A DNA stretch of 64,000 nt. Origin: Streptomyces sp. NRRL B-24484 (GTDB taxonomy: Bacteria; Actinomycetota; Actinomycetes; Streptomycetales; Streptomycetaceae). Position 1 is the first letter of the stretch, and each line of letters begins with the position of its first letter. The notes below the pieces were generated by a model that saw only the letters and a program-made list of their open reading frames with translations, ran no database searches and was not told the origin of the DNA. The stretch is from the NCBI RefSeq assembly GCF_000717715.1, contig NZ_JOAI01000034.1:1-64000 (forward strand), given 5' to 3'. Position numbers and translations under genes: made by a program. Of this stretch, positions 1-7,197 are shown one piece after another.

Positions 1-364
1 TCTCGCTTCTGTGTGTCCGACATGCCCGGACGACCCAACCTCGCCATGCGCCACATCCTCCGTCACCTGGGATGTTGCGCTGACGGGTTGAGTTCACCCC
101 GGCGGCCCTGAGGATCTCGTTGGCCCGCCTCAACTCGGCATTCTCTTTCCGGAGTTGCTTCAGCTCATCCAGCTCGGAGCCGGTCAGGCGGTCGTCGCGC
201 TCGCCGGCGTCGGCCTCGGCCTCGGCCTGGCGGACCCACGACCGCAGGGCCTCCTTGTGGATACCGAGGTCCCGGGCGACATGCGCCACCGGGCGGCCGG
301 TGGAACGGACCTCGCGGACGGCGCGCCCGTGGAGTTCATCAAGGCACTTACGTGGTGCTGGCAC
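1..364 (-). mobile_element. IS3-family transposase OrfA remnant, cut by window edge
   Basis: From a GTG at 364 (AAGGAG 11 nt upstream) the reading is a typical OrfA helix-turn-helix protein. Residues 17-36 include REVRSTGRPVAHVARDLGIH, followed by SWVRQAE. A leucine-zipper-like stretch (SELDELKQLRKENAELRR) sits at residues 63-80. In IS3 elements OrfA binds the terminal repeats and is fused by -1 frameshifting to the OrfB DDE integrase. Resemblance to OrfA stops near residue 87 (about base 103). The remaining tail, open to the window edge, does not look like OrfA, and no OrfB is visible. I read it as a truncated element rather than a working transposase. Family assignment is firm; the exact left break is inferred. 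Confidence 0.75.
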
Positions 365-425
365 TGCAGGTGGTTCTCCTTGCGCCCGGATCGTAACCCA
401 GGCTTCAAGGACTCCACGAAGATCA

Positions 426-683
426 GTGCAGCTCAAGAGACAGCGGGATGCTGCTCGCCTCGCCCCCGACATGGGCCGCCGGGAGACGGTCTACGAGACT
501 CAGGACGAGTTGGAATGGCGCGCTCACATCGACCGCCTCCGGGCGACGGACAAGTGCATCGACCGGACGTTGGCCCGCCTGGACACCTTCTGTGGACGAC
601 TGATGCAGCCGACCACCTACCGGCTGAGCGTGTTCGTCACGAATCCGGTGTCGGACCACGTCGAGACCGCCCCTGACAGTTGA
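426..683 (+). CDS. small hypothetical protein or gene fragment beside the IS remnant
   Basis: An open frame from a GTG at 426 gives 85 residues ending at TGA 681-683. The protein is charged and helical in look (ETQDELEWRAHIDRLRA, then CIDRTLARLDTFCGRL), with no transmembrane segment, and belongs to no family I recognise. It lies just downstream of the IS3 remnant and may be the tail of a gene cut by insertion. Its last bases overlap a low-confidence broken gene on the other strand. Base composition is less GC-extreme than in the core genes to the right, consistent with an accessory or scrambled patch. Confidence 0.3.
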   Translation: MQLKRQRDAARLAPDMGRRETVYETQDELEWRAHIDRLRATDKCIDRTLARLDTFCGRLMQPTTYRLSVFVTNPVSDHVETAPDS

Positions 684-871
684 TCTTGTGGCGGACTTTC
701 GCCCGGTGAGAGCTTGGGCAAATGGCGATAGTGCTGACGGTGCCATTGCCCCAGACGGTGGTGTTCATCATCATCCGGCCGTCCAGGGACGCCACCGTGA
801 ACTCCGGAAACGAAGCGCGTGGTGAAGAGCGTTGCGAACCCGCTCCTCAGCAGGTCCACTTCACTCCCCAC
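637..871 (-). pseudogene. possible frameshifted small hypothetical gene
   Basis: Starting at a GTG at 871, one frame gives a natural-looking peptide (EVDLLRSGFATLFTTRFVS). Near base 804 the sensible continuation moves to another frame (EFTVASLDGRMMMNTTVWG, then GTVSTIAI), which runs to a TGA at 637-639. Neither half alone looks complete and I do not recognise the family. The pattern fits a decayed gene truncated near the insertion-sequence debris. The alternative is coincidence in GC-rich DNA. Bases 684-961 otherwise hold nothing I can support. Confidence 0.25.
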
Positions 872-961
872 CAGACCGTACAGACCCTCCGGTGGTCGGG
901 GCCCAGGGTGGCCAAGTCCGCCCTCGGCCGGCTCGGTTCCCCGTCCCCGGATCCACTGCTC

Positions 962-1684
962 TCAGCGGTGCTCGGGGTTCTCGAAGCCGGAGCGGCAGCC
1001 GGCGTCCCACTCGGAGCGCTGGTTGCCGTGGGCCGGGATGCCGCCGGCGTCCTTGAGCATCCGGGCCAGGTGCATCAGGTTCCAGGTCATGAAGGTGGTG
1101 TTCCGGTTGGTGAAGTCGTTCTCCGGCCCGCCGGAGCCCTCGTCGAGGTAGGACGGGCCGGGGCCGGCCGGGCCGACCCAGCCGGCGTCGGCCTGCGGCG
1201 GGAGCGCGTAGCCGAGGTGCTGCAGGCTGTAGAGGACGTTCATCGCGCAGTGCTTGGCGCCGTCCTCGTTCCCGGTGATCAGGCAGCCGCCGACCCGCCC
1301 GTAGTACGCGTACTGGCCCCGGTCGTTCAGCAGCGACGAGCAGGCGTACAGCCGCTCGATGACCTTCTTCATGACGGAGGAGTTGTCGCCGAGCCACACC
1401 GGGCCGCACAGCACCAGGATGTCGGCGGACATCACCTGGGAGTAGAGCACCGGCCACTGGTCGGTCTCCCAGCCGTGCTCGGTCATGTCCGGCCAGACGC
1501 CGGTGGCGATGTCGTGGTCGACGGCGCGCAGCAGCTCGGTCGTCACGCCCTGGCGTTCCATGATCCCGCGGCTGATGTCGATCAGACCCTGGGTGTGGCT
1601 GCGCTCCGGGGAGCGCTTGAGGGTGCAGTTCACGAAGAGGGCCCGCAGGTCCTCGTAGTGGGCGACGCCGTCGGAGTTGGTCAT
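962..1684 (-). CDS. flavodoxin / NADPH-dependent FMN reductase family protein
   Basis: 240 residues. The N-terminal strand FVNCTLKRSPERSHTQGL corresponds to the phosphate-binding loop of flavodoxin-like reductases. The CGPVWLGDNSSVMKKVIERL region (about residue 90) is the typical flavin-side loop and helix. A GGCLITGNEDGAKH segment follows. These proteins bind FMN non-covalently and reduce quinones, azo compounds or other small molecules with NAD(P)H in the cytosol; the natural substrate cannot be read off. The ATG at 1684 was chosen because the fold begins right after it; the longer open frame upstream is a shadow. It is divergent from the glutathione peroxidase gene across about 190 bp, so the two may share an oxidative-stress promoter region (inference). 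Confidence 0.8.
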   Translation of the reverse strand: MTNSDGVAHYEDLRALFVNCTLKRSPERSHTQGLIDISRGIMERQGVTTELLRAVDHDIATGVWPDMTEHGWETDQWPVLYSQVMSADILVLCGPVWLGDNSSVMKKVIERLYACSSLLNDRGQYAYYGRVGGCLITGNEDGAKHCAMNVLYSLQHLGYALPPQADAGWVGPAGPGPSYLDEGSGGPENDFTNRNTTFMTWNLMHLARMLKDAGGIPAHGNQRSEWDAGCRSGFENPEHR

Positions 1685-1876
1685 GGCGGTCAGCAGAGCA
1701 CACGCGCAGCGACCGGCCGAGCACCCTCCGCCGTCCGGGTGGCGGGGCGCGTCGCCCGGGCCGCGCGCCGGCCGGCCCGGGAACAGATCCGGTCCGCGCG
1801 CGGTTGTGCGCTCTGGTGCACACTGTGCGCCGCGGTACCGAAGCCGTACGACAGAACGCCCCGAAGGGACCCTCCG

Positions 1877-2365
1877 TTGAGCCTGTACGACATCCCCCTG
1901 CGCACCCTCGCCGGTGAGCCGACCTCGCTCGCCGACCACAAGGGCAAGGCGCTGCTGCTGGTCAACGTCGCCTCGAAGTGCGGCCTGACCCCGCAGTACG
2001 CCGGGCTGGAGCGGCTGCAGCAGCGCTACGCCGACCGCGGCTTCACGGTGCTCGGCTTCCCGTGCAACCAGTTCCTGGGCCAGGAGCCGGGCAGCGCCGA
2101 GGAGATCCAGACCTTCTGCTCGACCACTTATGGGGTCTCCTTCCCGCTGTTCGAGAAGATCGACGTGAACGGCGAGGACCGGCACCCGCTCTTCGCCCGC
2201 CTGACCGAGGTGGCGGACGCCGAGGGAACCGCCGGCGACGTGCAGTGGAACTTCGAGAAGTTCCTGCTGTCCGCGGACGGCGCGGTGGTCGGCCGGTTCC
2301 GTCCCCGCACCGCGCCCGAGGCGGACGAGGTCGTGGCCGCCATCGAGGCGCAGCTGCCCGCCTGA
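1877..2365 (+). CDS. glutathione peroxidase-family thiol peroxidase
   Basis: 162 residues, starting at TTG 1877 with GAAGGGA 7 nt upstream. It is a thioredoxin-fold peroxidase of the glutathione peroxidase/BtuE family. The peroxidatic residue is Cys35 in NVASKCG rather than selenocysteine, Gln65 sits in GFPCNQF, and Trp124-Asn125 lie in WNFEKF, completing the catalytic tetrad. Cys81 (TFCSTTYG) is placed like the resolving cysteine of thioredoxin-dependent members. It reduces hydrogen peroxide or lipid hydroperoxides in the cytosol. Actinomycetes generally lack glutathione, so thioredoxin or mycothiol systems are the likelier donors (family knowledge). It is convergent with the HNH gene, with a hairpin between. 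Confidence 0.9.
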   Translation: MSLYDIPLRTLAGEPTSLADHKGKALLLVNVASKCGLTPQYAGLERLQQRYADRGFTVLGFPCNQFLGQEPGSAEEIQTFCSTTYGVSFPLFEKIDVNGEDRHPLFARLTEVADAEGTAGDVQWNFEKFLLSADGAVVGRFRPRTAPEADEVVAAIEAQLPA

Positions 2366-2383
2366 CGCGCACGGCCGTTCACC

Positions 2384-2428
2384 GGACGCCCGGCCGCTCC
2401 CACCCCCGAGGGGAGCGCCCGGGCGTCC
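2384..2428. terminator. strong bidirectional hairpin between convergent genes
   Basis: An 18-bp stem with one mismatch (left arm starts GGACGCCCGG, right arm ends CCGGGCGTCC) encloses a 9-nt loop. It lies between the convergent ends of the peroxidase and HNH genes. There is no T-run, which is common for streptomycete terminators. Confidence 0.7.
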
Positions 2429-2471
2429 GTCGTTCCGGCCGCAGGAGCGACCGGCGGGCGGTCGGGACGGC

Positions 2472-3116
2472 TCAGCAGCCGTTGAGCACCGAGGTGAGCG
2501 CCGACTTCTCGGCGCTGTCGACGGACAGGCCGTAGTAGTACTTCACCTGCACCCAGGCGCGGACGTAGGTGCAGCGGTAGGAGGCCTGCGGCAGCCAGGT
2601 CGACGGGTCCTGGTCGCCCTTGGAGCGGTTGGAGCTCGCGGAGACGGCGATCAGCTGGGGGCGGGTGAGGTCGTTGGCGAGGTTCTGGCGCTGGGCGGTC
2701 GTCCAGGCCCACGCACCGGAGCGCCAGGCCTCGGCGAGCGGCACCAGGTGGTCGATGTCGAAGCTGGACGCGCTGGTGGTCACCACGTTGTCGTAGGCGG
2801 AGGTCCAGGTGCCGCCGGTGGCGGCGCAGGCGGAGTCGGTGGTGACGCCGACGCCGTCCCTCTTCAGCACCGTCTCGCGGGTGTTGCAGGTGCCGGAGAT
2901 GGTGATCCAGTGCGGGAAGAGGTTCCGGTCGTAGGTGGACTCGTGGGACTCGGCGGCGACCGTGAGGCTCGCCAGGTAGGTCTTCGCGGTGCTGGTGGAG
3001 ACGGGGGTGGGCAGTGCGGCCTCGGCGGTGCCGGCACTGGTCATCAGGGCCGTGGCGGCGAGGGCGGCGGCGCCGAGCGCGGCGGCGGTGCGGCGCAGCG
3101 GACGTATCGAGCGCAT
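2472..3116 (-). CDS. secreted HNH (DUF1524 / GmrSD C-terminal type) endonuclease-like protein
   Basis: 214 residues. An N-terminal signal peptide has Arg residues, an Ala/Leu core and a predicted cut after AEA (residue 33). The mature part carries the DUF1524 HNH core: DIDHLVPLAEAW supplies the metal/general-base His, followed by the Asn-rich QRQNLANDL and the SNRSKGDQDPSTWLP stretch typical of secreted actinomycete nucleases. Four cysteines suit an extracellular disulphide-bonded protein. A likely role is extracellular DNA degradation for nutrient scavenging. The ATG at 3116 is supported by GGAGTCACGC immediately upstream. Alternative reading: a nuclease with a more specific role; the family does not say. 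Confidence 0.85.
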   Translation of the reverse strand: MRSIRPLRRTAAALGAAALAATALMTSAGTAEAALPTPVSTSTAKTYLASLTVAAESHESTYDRNLFPHWITISGTCNTRETVLKRDGVGVTTDSACAATGGTWTSAYDNVVTTSASSFDIDHLVPLAEAWRSGAWAWTTAQRQNLANDLTRPQLIAVSASSNRSKGDQDPSTWLPQASYRCTYVRAWVQVKYYYGLSVDSAEKSALTSVLNGC

Positions 3117-3310
3117 GCGTGACTCCAGGGGACGGGAAGCGCGAAGAGCACCCGGACGGACTGGTTCCGGGCGCTCAACAAGCTTGCTGCTCCTGGGGTT
3201 TACGCGAGTAGACCGCGGAGGTTAATTCTTTGCGGCGGGCGTGCACACCGGGCGTACACGCCCCCGCTACGATCTGATGGACGGTCAGCAGCGGCCCGTC
3301 CGGGCCGGGG

Positions 3311-3667
3311 TCAGGCGCCGCCGTTGCCCTCGTGGGCGGGCAGCAGTTTGGCCAGTGCGTCCTCGCCGCGGTACCCCTCCCCCACCCCCTCGACGATGAT
3401 CAGGTCGGCGGTGGAGTGGTCGGTGCGCAGGGCGATGATCTCCCGGTAGACGGGCGAGTCGTACCAGGCGTGGGCGCGCTCGCCGTCCGGGAAGGCGATG
3501 ACGATGGTGTCGCCGGACCACTCCCCCTCCAGCACCCGGTAGGCGCCGCCGTGGACGACGAAGTGGCCGCCGTAGGGCTCCAGGGTGGCGTCGATCCGGC
3601 GCAGGTACTCGACGATGTCCGGGCCGAAGTCGATGGCGCGCATCCGGGCGATGGCGAAGGCGGTCAT
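3311..3667 (-). CDS. DUF1330 family protein
   Basis: 118 residues from ATG 3667 (AGGGGG 8 nt upstream). It has the small ferredoxin-like alpha/beta layout of DUF1330, with the family pattern RIDATLEPYGGHFVVHGG, the DTIVIAFPDGERAHAWYDSP segment and the YREIIALRTDHSTADLIIV segment. DUF1330 proteins are about 95-residue cytosolic proteins related to dimeric alpha/beta-barrel enzymes; no reaction is assigned. The extra C-terminal 20 residues are low complexity. A longer upstream reading exists but has no ribosome site and no family similarity. Confidence 0.85.
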   Translation of the reverse strand: MTAFAIARMRAIDFGPDIVEYLRRIDATLEPYGGHFVVHGGAYRVLEGEWSGDTIVIAFPDGERAHAWYDSPVYREIIALRTDHSTADLIIVEGVGEGYRGEDALAKLLPAHEGNGGA

Positions 3668-3766
3668 GGGTGGTCCCCCTCTGGTGCGGTGCCGGGCCCG
3701 CCGGTCGGCCGCCCGTTGACTCCACCGTAGACAAGGGGAGTTGACGCCGCATCGGTCATTCATCGG

Positions 3767-4552
3767 TCACCCGGGGAGCCGTGCCACCGAAGCTGCCGCG
3801 ACGGCGGGCTCCGTCGGCTCGGTGGGCACGATCGGCACCGGCAGCGGGTCGGCTCCGAGGATCGCAGCGGCCACCGGCCCGGCCGACCGGGCCACGTCCG
3901 CCACGAAAAGCCCTCGCCCGATCCCGAGTTCGCGCAGTGCCCGGCCGTGGTCGGCGGCCACCACCAGACCCGCGCCGAGGAGCAGCACCCCCTAGCCCGC
4001 CAGGAACGGCCGCCGGGCCGCGCAGGGCAGTTCCGCGACGAACGCGCGCAACCGGGCGCAGTGGAAGGGGACGTGCCGCTCCTCGTCCGCCAGGATGCGC
4101 CGGGCGACCTCGGCGGTCAGCGGATCGCCGGAGCCGTCGCGCAGCGCCCGGTAGTAGCGCAGGGCCACGACCTCCGCGACCATCAGGAGCAGCAGCTCGC
4201 CGCGGAGCCCCGCCGAGCGGCGCATGCGCGCGAACACCGTGTCGCTCCAGTGCCCGGCCGAGGCCGTCGCCCCACCCGCCTCCAGCAGCCGGGCGAGCAG
4301 CCGGGCGTGGTTGTGCTCCTCGTCCTCGAACAGCCGCACGGCTGCGGCATAGTACGGGTCGCCGGCGGCGTCCGCCTTGGCGAACAGGTCCGCGCCGTCG
4401 CCGTCCTCGCCGAGCCGGAAGCGCCGGATGCTCGCCCGCACCGCCGGCGACAGACGCGCACCCGACTCCCAACCGATGTCGGGTCCGGCGGCACGGTGGT
4501 CCCGCTCGGCCTCGAAGTGCCGTTCCCACGCGGCGAACTCTGCTGCGGCCAC
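3767..4552 (-). pseudogene. ferritin-like domain protein interrupted by an in-frame TAG
   Basis: From GTG 4552 (GGGGAGGGG upstream) the product is a helical ferritin-like protein. The motifs FEDEEHNHARLLARLL and EERHVPFHCARLRAF supply the Glu/His metal-ligand pattern of a di-iron four-helix bundle. The frame hits TAG at 3992-3994, right after FLAG. Reading continues in the same frame for 73 more codons (VLLLGAGLVVAADHGRALREL, a membrane-like helix and charged helix) to a TGA at 3767. I infer one original gene of about 261 codons with a single nonsense change, possibly from TGG. The 186-residue N-terminal part keeps the metal ligands and might still fold. A sequencing error is the main alternative. 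Confidence 0.6.
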
Positions 4553-5076
4553 GACGATCCCCTCCCCCGCCCGCCCCGCCGACCGGGGCGGCTCCCCCTG
4601 GACCGGGGAGGACGCGCCCGGGCGGTCGCCCCTTTCCCCGCGATGCCGTTCCCCGCGGCGCGGGCGACCGGCGAGCAACCGGCCGACGCGCGGGCAACCG
4701 GTGCTCAATCGGGCCGGCCGTGGCACGATCTTCGAAGTCGACGGGTACGCACAGGGGCGCGGGGAACTGCGCGATGCGGATGCGGGCCACCGTGCGGACC
4801 AGGGGTGAGCCGGATCGGCCACGAGCACCGATCCCGGACTGCGCAGTTATCCCCGGGCCTTCGGGCGGGAGGTGCCCCCACACGCCCCAGAATCGATCTC
4901 CCGGGTCTCCTCTGAGGACAACTCCTAGCCGATGCGCGTCCGCGGGACGTCCCGATCCGGTGACGGACCCGCAACTACCTCGCACGTCCGGCCGGTCACC
5001 CAGGCGTACTGGCTGCACACTGTCAGTGGGGGCGGGCAGGCTCAGGGCGGCACGCCGACGAGGGAGGGGTTGGAGC
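4553..5076. other. 524-bp intergenic region without a supported gene
   Basis: It separates the broken ferritin-like gene from the adenylation-domain gene. Apart from the dispersed repeat at 4752-4856, I see only direct repeats of GCGGGCGACC/GCGGGCAACC type near 4655-4695. No convincing reading frame, tRNA or riboswitch is present. Any promoter of the downstream gene must lie in the last 200 bp. Confidence 0.5.
4752..4856. repeat. dispersed intergenic repeat, copy 1
   Basis: About 105 bp, opening with CAGGGGCGCGGGGAACTGCG and closing with GACTGCGCAGTTATCCCC, so the ends form an inverted repeat (GCGGGGAACTGCGC against GCGCAGTT-ATCCCC). The interior shares GTGCGGACCAGGGGTGA with a second copy at 32916-33019. 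This is the widespread streptomycete intergenic palindrome family. It has no coding potential; transcripts through it would fold into a hairpin. Confidence 0.75.
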
Positions 5077-7197
5077 ATGCAGGGGGAGGCTCGGACCGTG
5101 CACGGCCTGTTCGAGGAGCAGGCGTTGCGCGCACCGGACGCATCGGCCGTGGTCTGCGGGGAGGTCCGGCTGACGTACGGGGAGTTGGACCGGCGGGCGA
5201 ACCGGCTGGCCCGGCACCTGGCCGGGCTCGGGCTCGGCCCGGGCGGCTGCGCTGCGGTCGCGCTCGGCCGCAGCACGGAGCTGATCACGGCGCTGCTGGC
5301 GGTGCTCAAGACCGGCGCGGCGTACGTGCCGTTGGAGCCGACCGGCCCGGACCGGACGATCCGGCACGTGCTGGCGGACGCCGCACCGGCCGTGGTGGTG
5401 ACCGAGGAGGTGCACCGGGTGCGGCTGGCGGACTCCGGGGAGGCCGTGGTGCTCTGCCTGGACACCTCGGCCGCCGCGGTCGCCGCCGAGGCGGACGGGC
5501 CGCTCGCCGTCGACGTCGCCGGCGACCAGCCGGTCTGCGTCTTCTACACCTCCGGCTCCACCGGCCTGCCCAAGGGCGCCCTGGTCGAGCACCGCAACCT
5601 GCTGCACTCGTACCGGGGTTGGCGCGAGGTGTACGGGCTGACACCGGCGGACCGGTTCCTGCAGACGGCGACCCTGGAGTTCGACGTCTTCACCGCGGAC
5701 TGGATCCGCGCCCTGTGCACCGGCGGCACCCTGGTGATGGCCAAGCGCAACTTCACGCTCGACCGGACGGCCGAACTCTCCGAGCTGCACCGGCTGGTGG
5801 TCGACGAGCGGATCACCGTGATGGAGACCAACGTCCACACCGCGCGCCGGCTGCTGGACCACCTGCAGCCGCGCGGCCTGGAGCTCGGTGCGCTGCGGCT
5901 GCTCACGGTCGGCGCCGAGAAGTGGTACCTGGACGAGCAGTTGAGGATGCAGCGCTACCTCGGCCCCGGGGTCCGGGTGATCAACGTGTACGGCGTCGCC
6001 GAGGCGGGCGTGGACAGCACCTGGTTCGACCCGGCCGAGCTCGGCGGGGACGTGGCGGAGCCCGAGCGGATCTCGCTGATCGGCCGGCCGTTCCCCGGCA
6101 ACGGGGTCCACCTGATCGGCCCGGACGACCGCCCCGTCCCGGACGGCGACATCGGCGAGATCTGCCTCACCGGGCCGGGCGTCGGCCGCGGCTACCCGCG
6201 TCTGGGCGACCTGACCGCGTCCCGGTTCGCCTTCCTGCCGGGCGTCGACGACCGCGCGTACCGCACCGGCGATCTGGCGCGGCGGCGCCAGGACGGGCTG
6301 CTGGAGTACATCGGCCGGGACTCCGGGGCGGGCACCGCGAACGCCGCCGAGGCGGAGGCCGTCCTGCGCGGCCACCCGGAGGTGCGGGAGTGCGCGGTGA
6401 CCGCCCTCGGTCCCGAGGACGGCACGGCGAAGCGGCCGTTGGTGGCCTACGTGGTGACGGCGGAGGGCGCCGGGCCGGAGGCCTCCGCCGTCCGGGAGTA
6501 CCTCGCCGATCTGCTGCCCCCGGAGCTCGTCCCGGAGGCCGTCGTCCCCGTGCCAGCGCTGCCGCGCACCCGCGCCGGGAAGCTGGACCGCGCGGCGCTG
6601 CCGCTGCCCGCGCCGCGCGCCCACGTGGACGGCGCGGGCAGGGCCTCGGGCAAGACCGCGGGCTCCGCCAAGGGCGGTGGCGGACGGGTCGAGGCGGACG
6701 GGTTCACCCGGGGGTGCCTGGTCGTGCTGGTCCTGTTCTTCGCCTTCTTCGGCAGTGCGTCCCTCACCGACACCTTCTGGCCGGGCTCCACCGACCTCTC
6801 GGCGGTGCCGGGCAGCTACACCCTCGCGTTCGAGGTGCTGTACGCGGCGGAGTGGCTGGGCTTCGCCCTGGGGACGGCGTTCCTCTTCTTCGGGCACCCC
6901 GCGGTCACACGCCTCGGCCGCGGGCCGGTCCTCACCCGGCTCACCCATCTCGCGATCGTCTGGCTGCTCGTCGCCTGGTGGCCGCAGGACAACATGTACC
7001 GGCTGACGAGGCCGACCGACTGGGGACGGCAGGCGTTCATGGTCTACACGTTCAACGTCACGCTGATCGCCGCCGCGGCGGTCGTCGGGGCGTTCATGTT
7101 CGCACGGGGGTCGACGGCCGCGGGGACGGCGGCCGGGCGGTCGACGGCCGGGCGGACGGTCACCGAGCGGCGCGGCCCCTCGGAGGTCGGGCGCTGA
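5077..7197 (+). CDS. amino-acid adenylation domain fused to a C-terminal membrane domain
   Basis: 706 residues. Residues 1-510 are an NRPS-type adenylation domain: A3 YTSGSTGLPKG (about residue 158), an A4-like LEFDVFTADW keeping the alpha-amino-binding Asp, A5 NVYGVAEAG (about 303), A7 YRTGDLARRR (about 394), and the A10 catalytic Lys in RAGKLDR (about 499). It should form an aminoacyl-adenylate from ATP. The A8 hinge is abnormal: GRDSGAGTANAAEAEAVL replaces the usual Q-V-K-I-R-G region and is shorter. No carrier-protein or condensation domain follows. Instead, residues 546-680 hold about four hydrophobic helices (LVVLVLFFAFFG, FALGTAFLFFG, LAIVWLLVAWW, TLIAAAAVVGAFMF), predicting a membrane-anchored enzyme. 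ATG 5077 has GGAGGGG upstream. Its 3' end overlaps a convergent ATP-grasp gene by 38 bp. Substrate is unknown. Confidence 0.85.
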   Translation: MQGEARTVHGLFEEQALRAPDASAVVCGEVRLTYGELDRRANRLARHLAGLGLGPGGCAAVALGRSTELITALLAVLKTGAAYVPLEPTGPDRTIRHVLADAAPAVVVTEEVHRVRLADSGEAVVLCLDTSAAAVAAEADGPLAVDVAGDQPVCVFYTSGSTGLPKGALVEHRNLLHSYRGWREVYGLTPADRFLQTATLEFDVFTADWIRALCTGGTLVMAKRNFTLDRTAELSELHRLVVDERITVMETNVHTARRLLDHLQPRGLELGALRLLTVGAEKWYLDEQLRMQRYLGPGVRVINVYGVAEAGVDSTWFDPAELGGDVAEPERISLIGRPFPGNGVHLIGPDDRPVPDGDIGEICLTGPGVGRGYPRLGDLTASRFAFLPGVDDRAYRTGDLARRRQDGLLEYIGRDSGAGTANAAEAEAVLRGHPEVRECAVTALGPEDGTAKRPLVAYVVTAEGAGPEASAVREYLADLLPPELVPEAVVPVPALPRTRAGKLDRAALPLPAPRAHVDGAGRASGKTAGSAKGGGGRVEADGFTRGCLVVLVLFFAFFGSASLTDTFWPGSTDLSAVPGSYTLAFEVLYAAEWLGFALGTAFLFFGHPAVTRLGRGPVLTRLTHLAIVWLLVAWWPQDNMYRLTRPTDWGRQAFMVYTFNVTLIAAAAVVGAFMFARGSTAAGTAAGRSTAGRTVTERRGPSEVGR

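Noticed and set aside
5077..7197. An NRPS biosynthetic cluster
   Set aside because: Only one A domain is present, with no condensation, carrier or thioesterase domain nearby, so a classical cluster is not supported.
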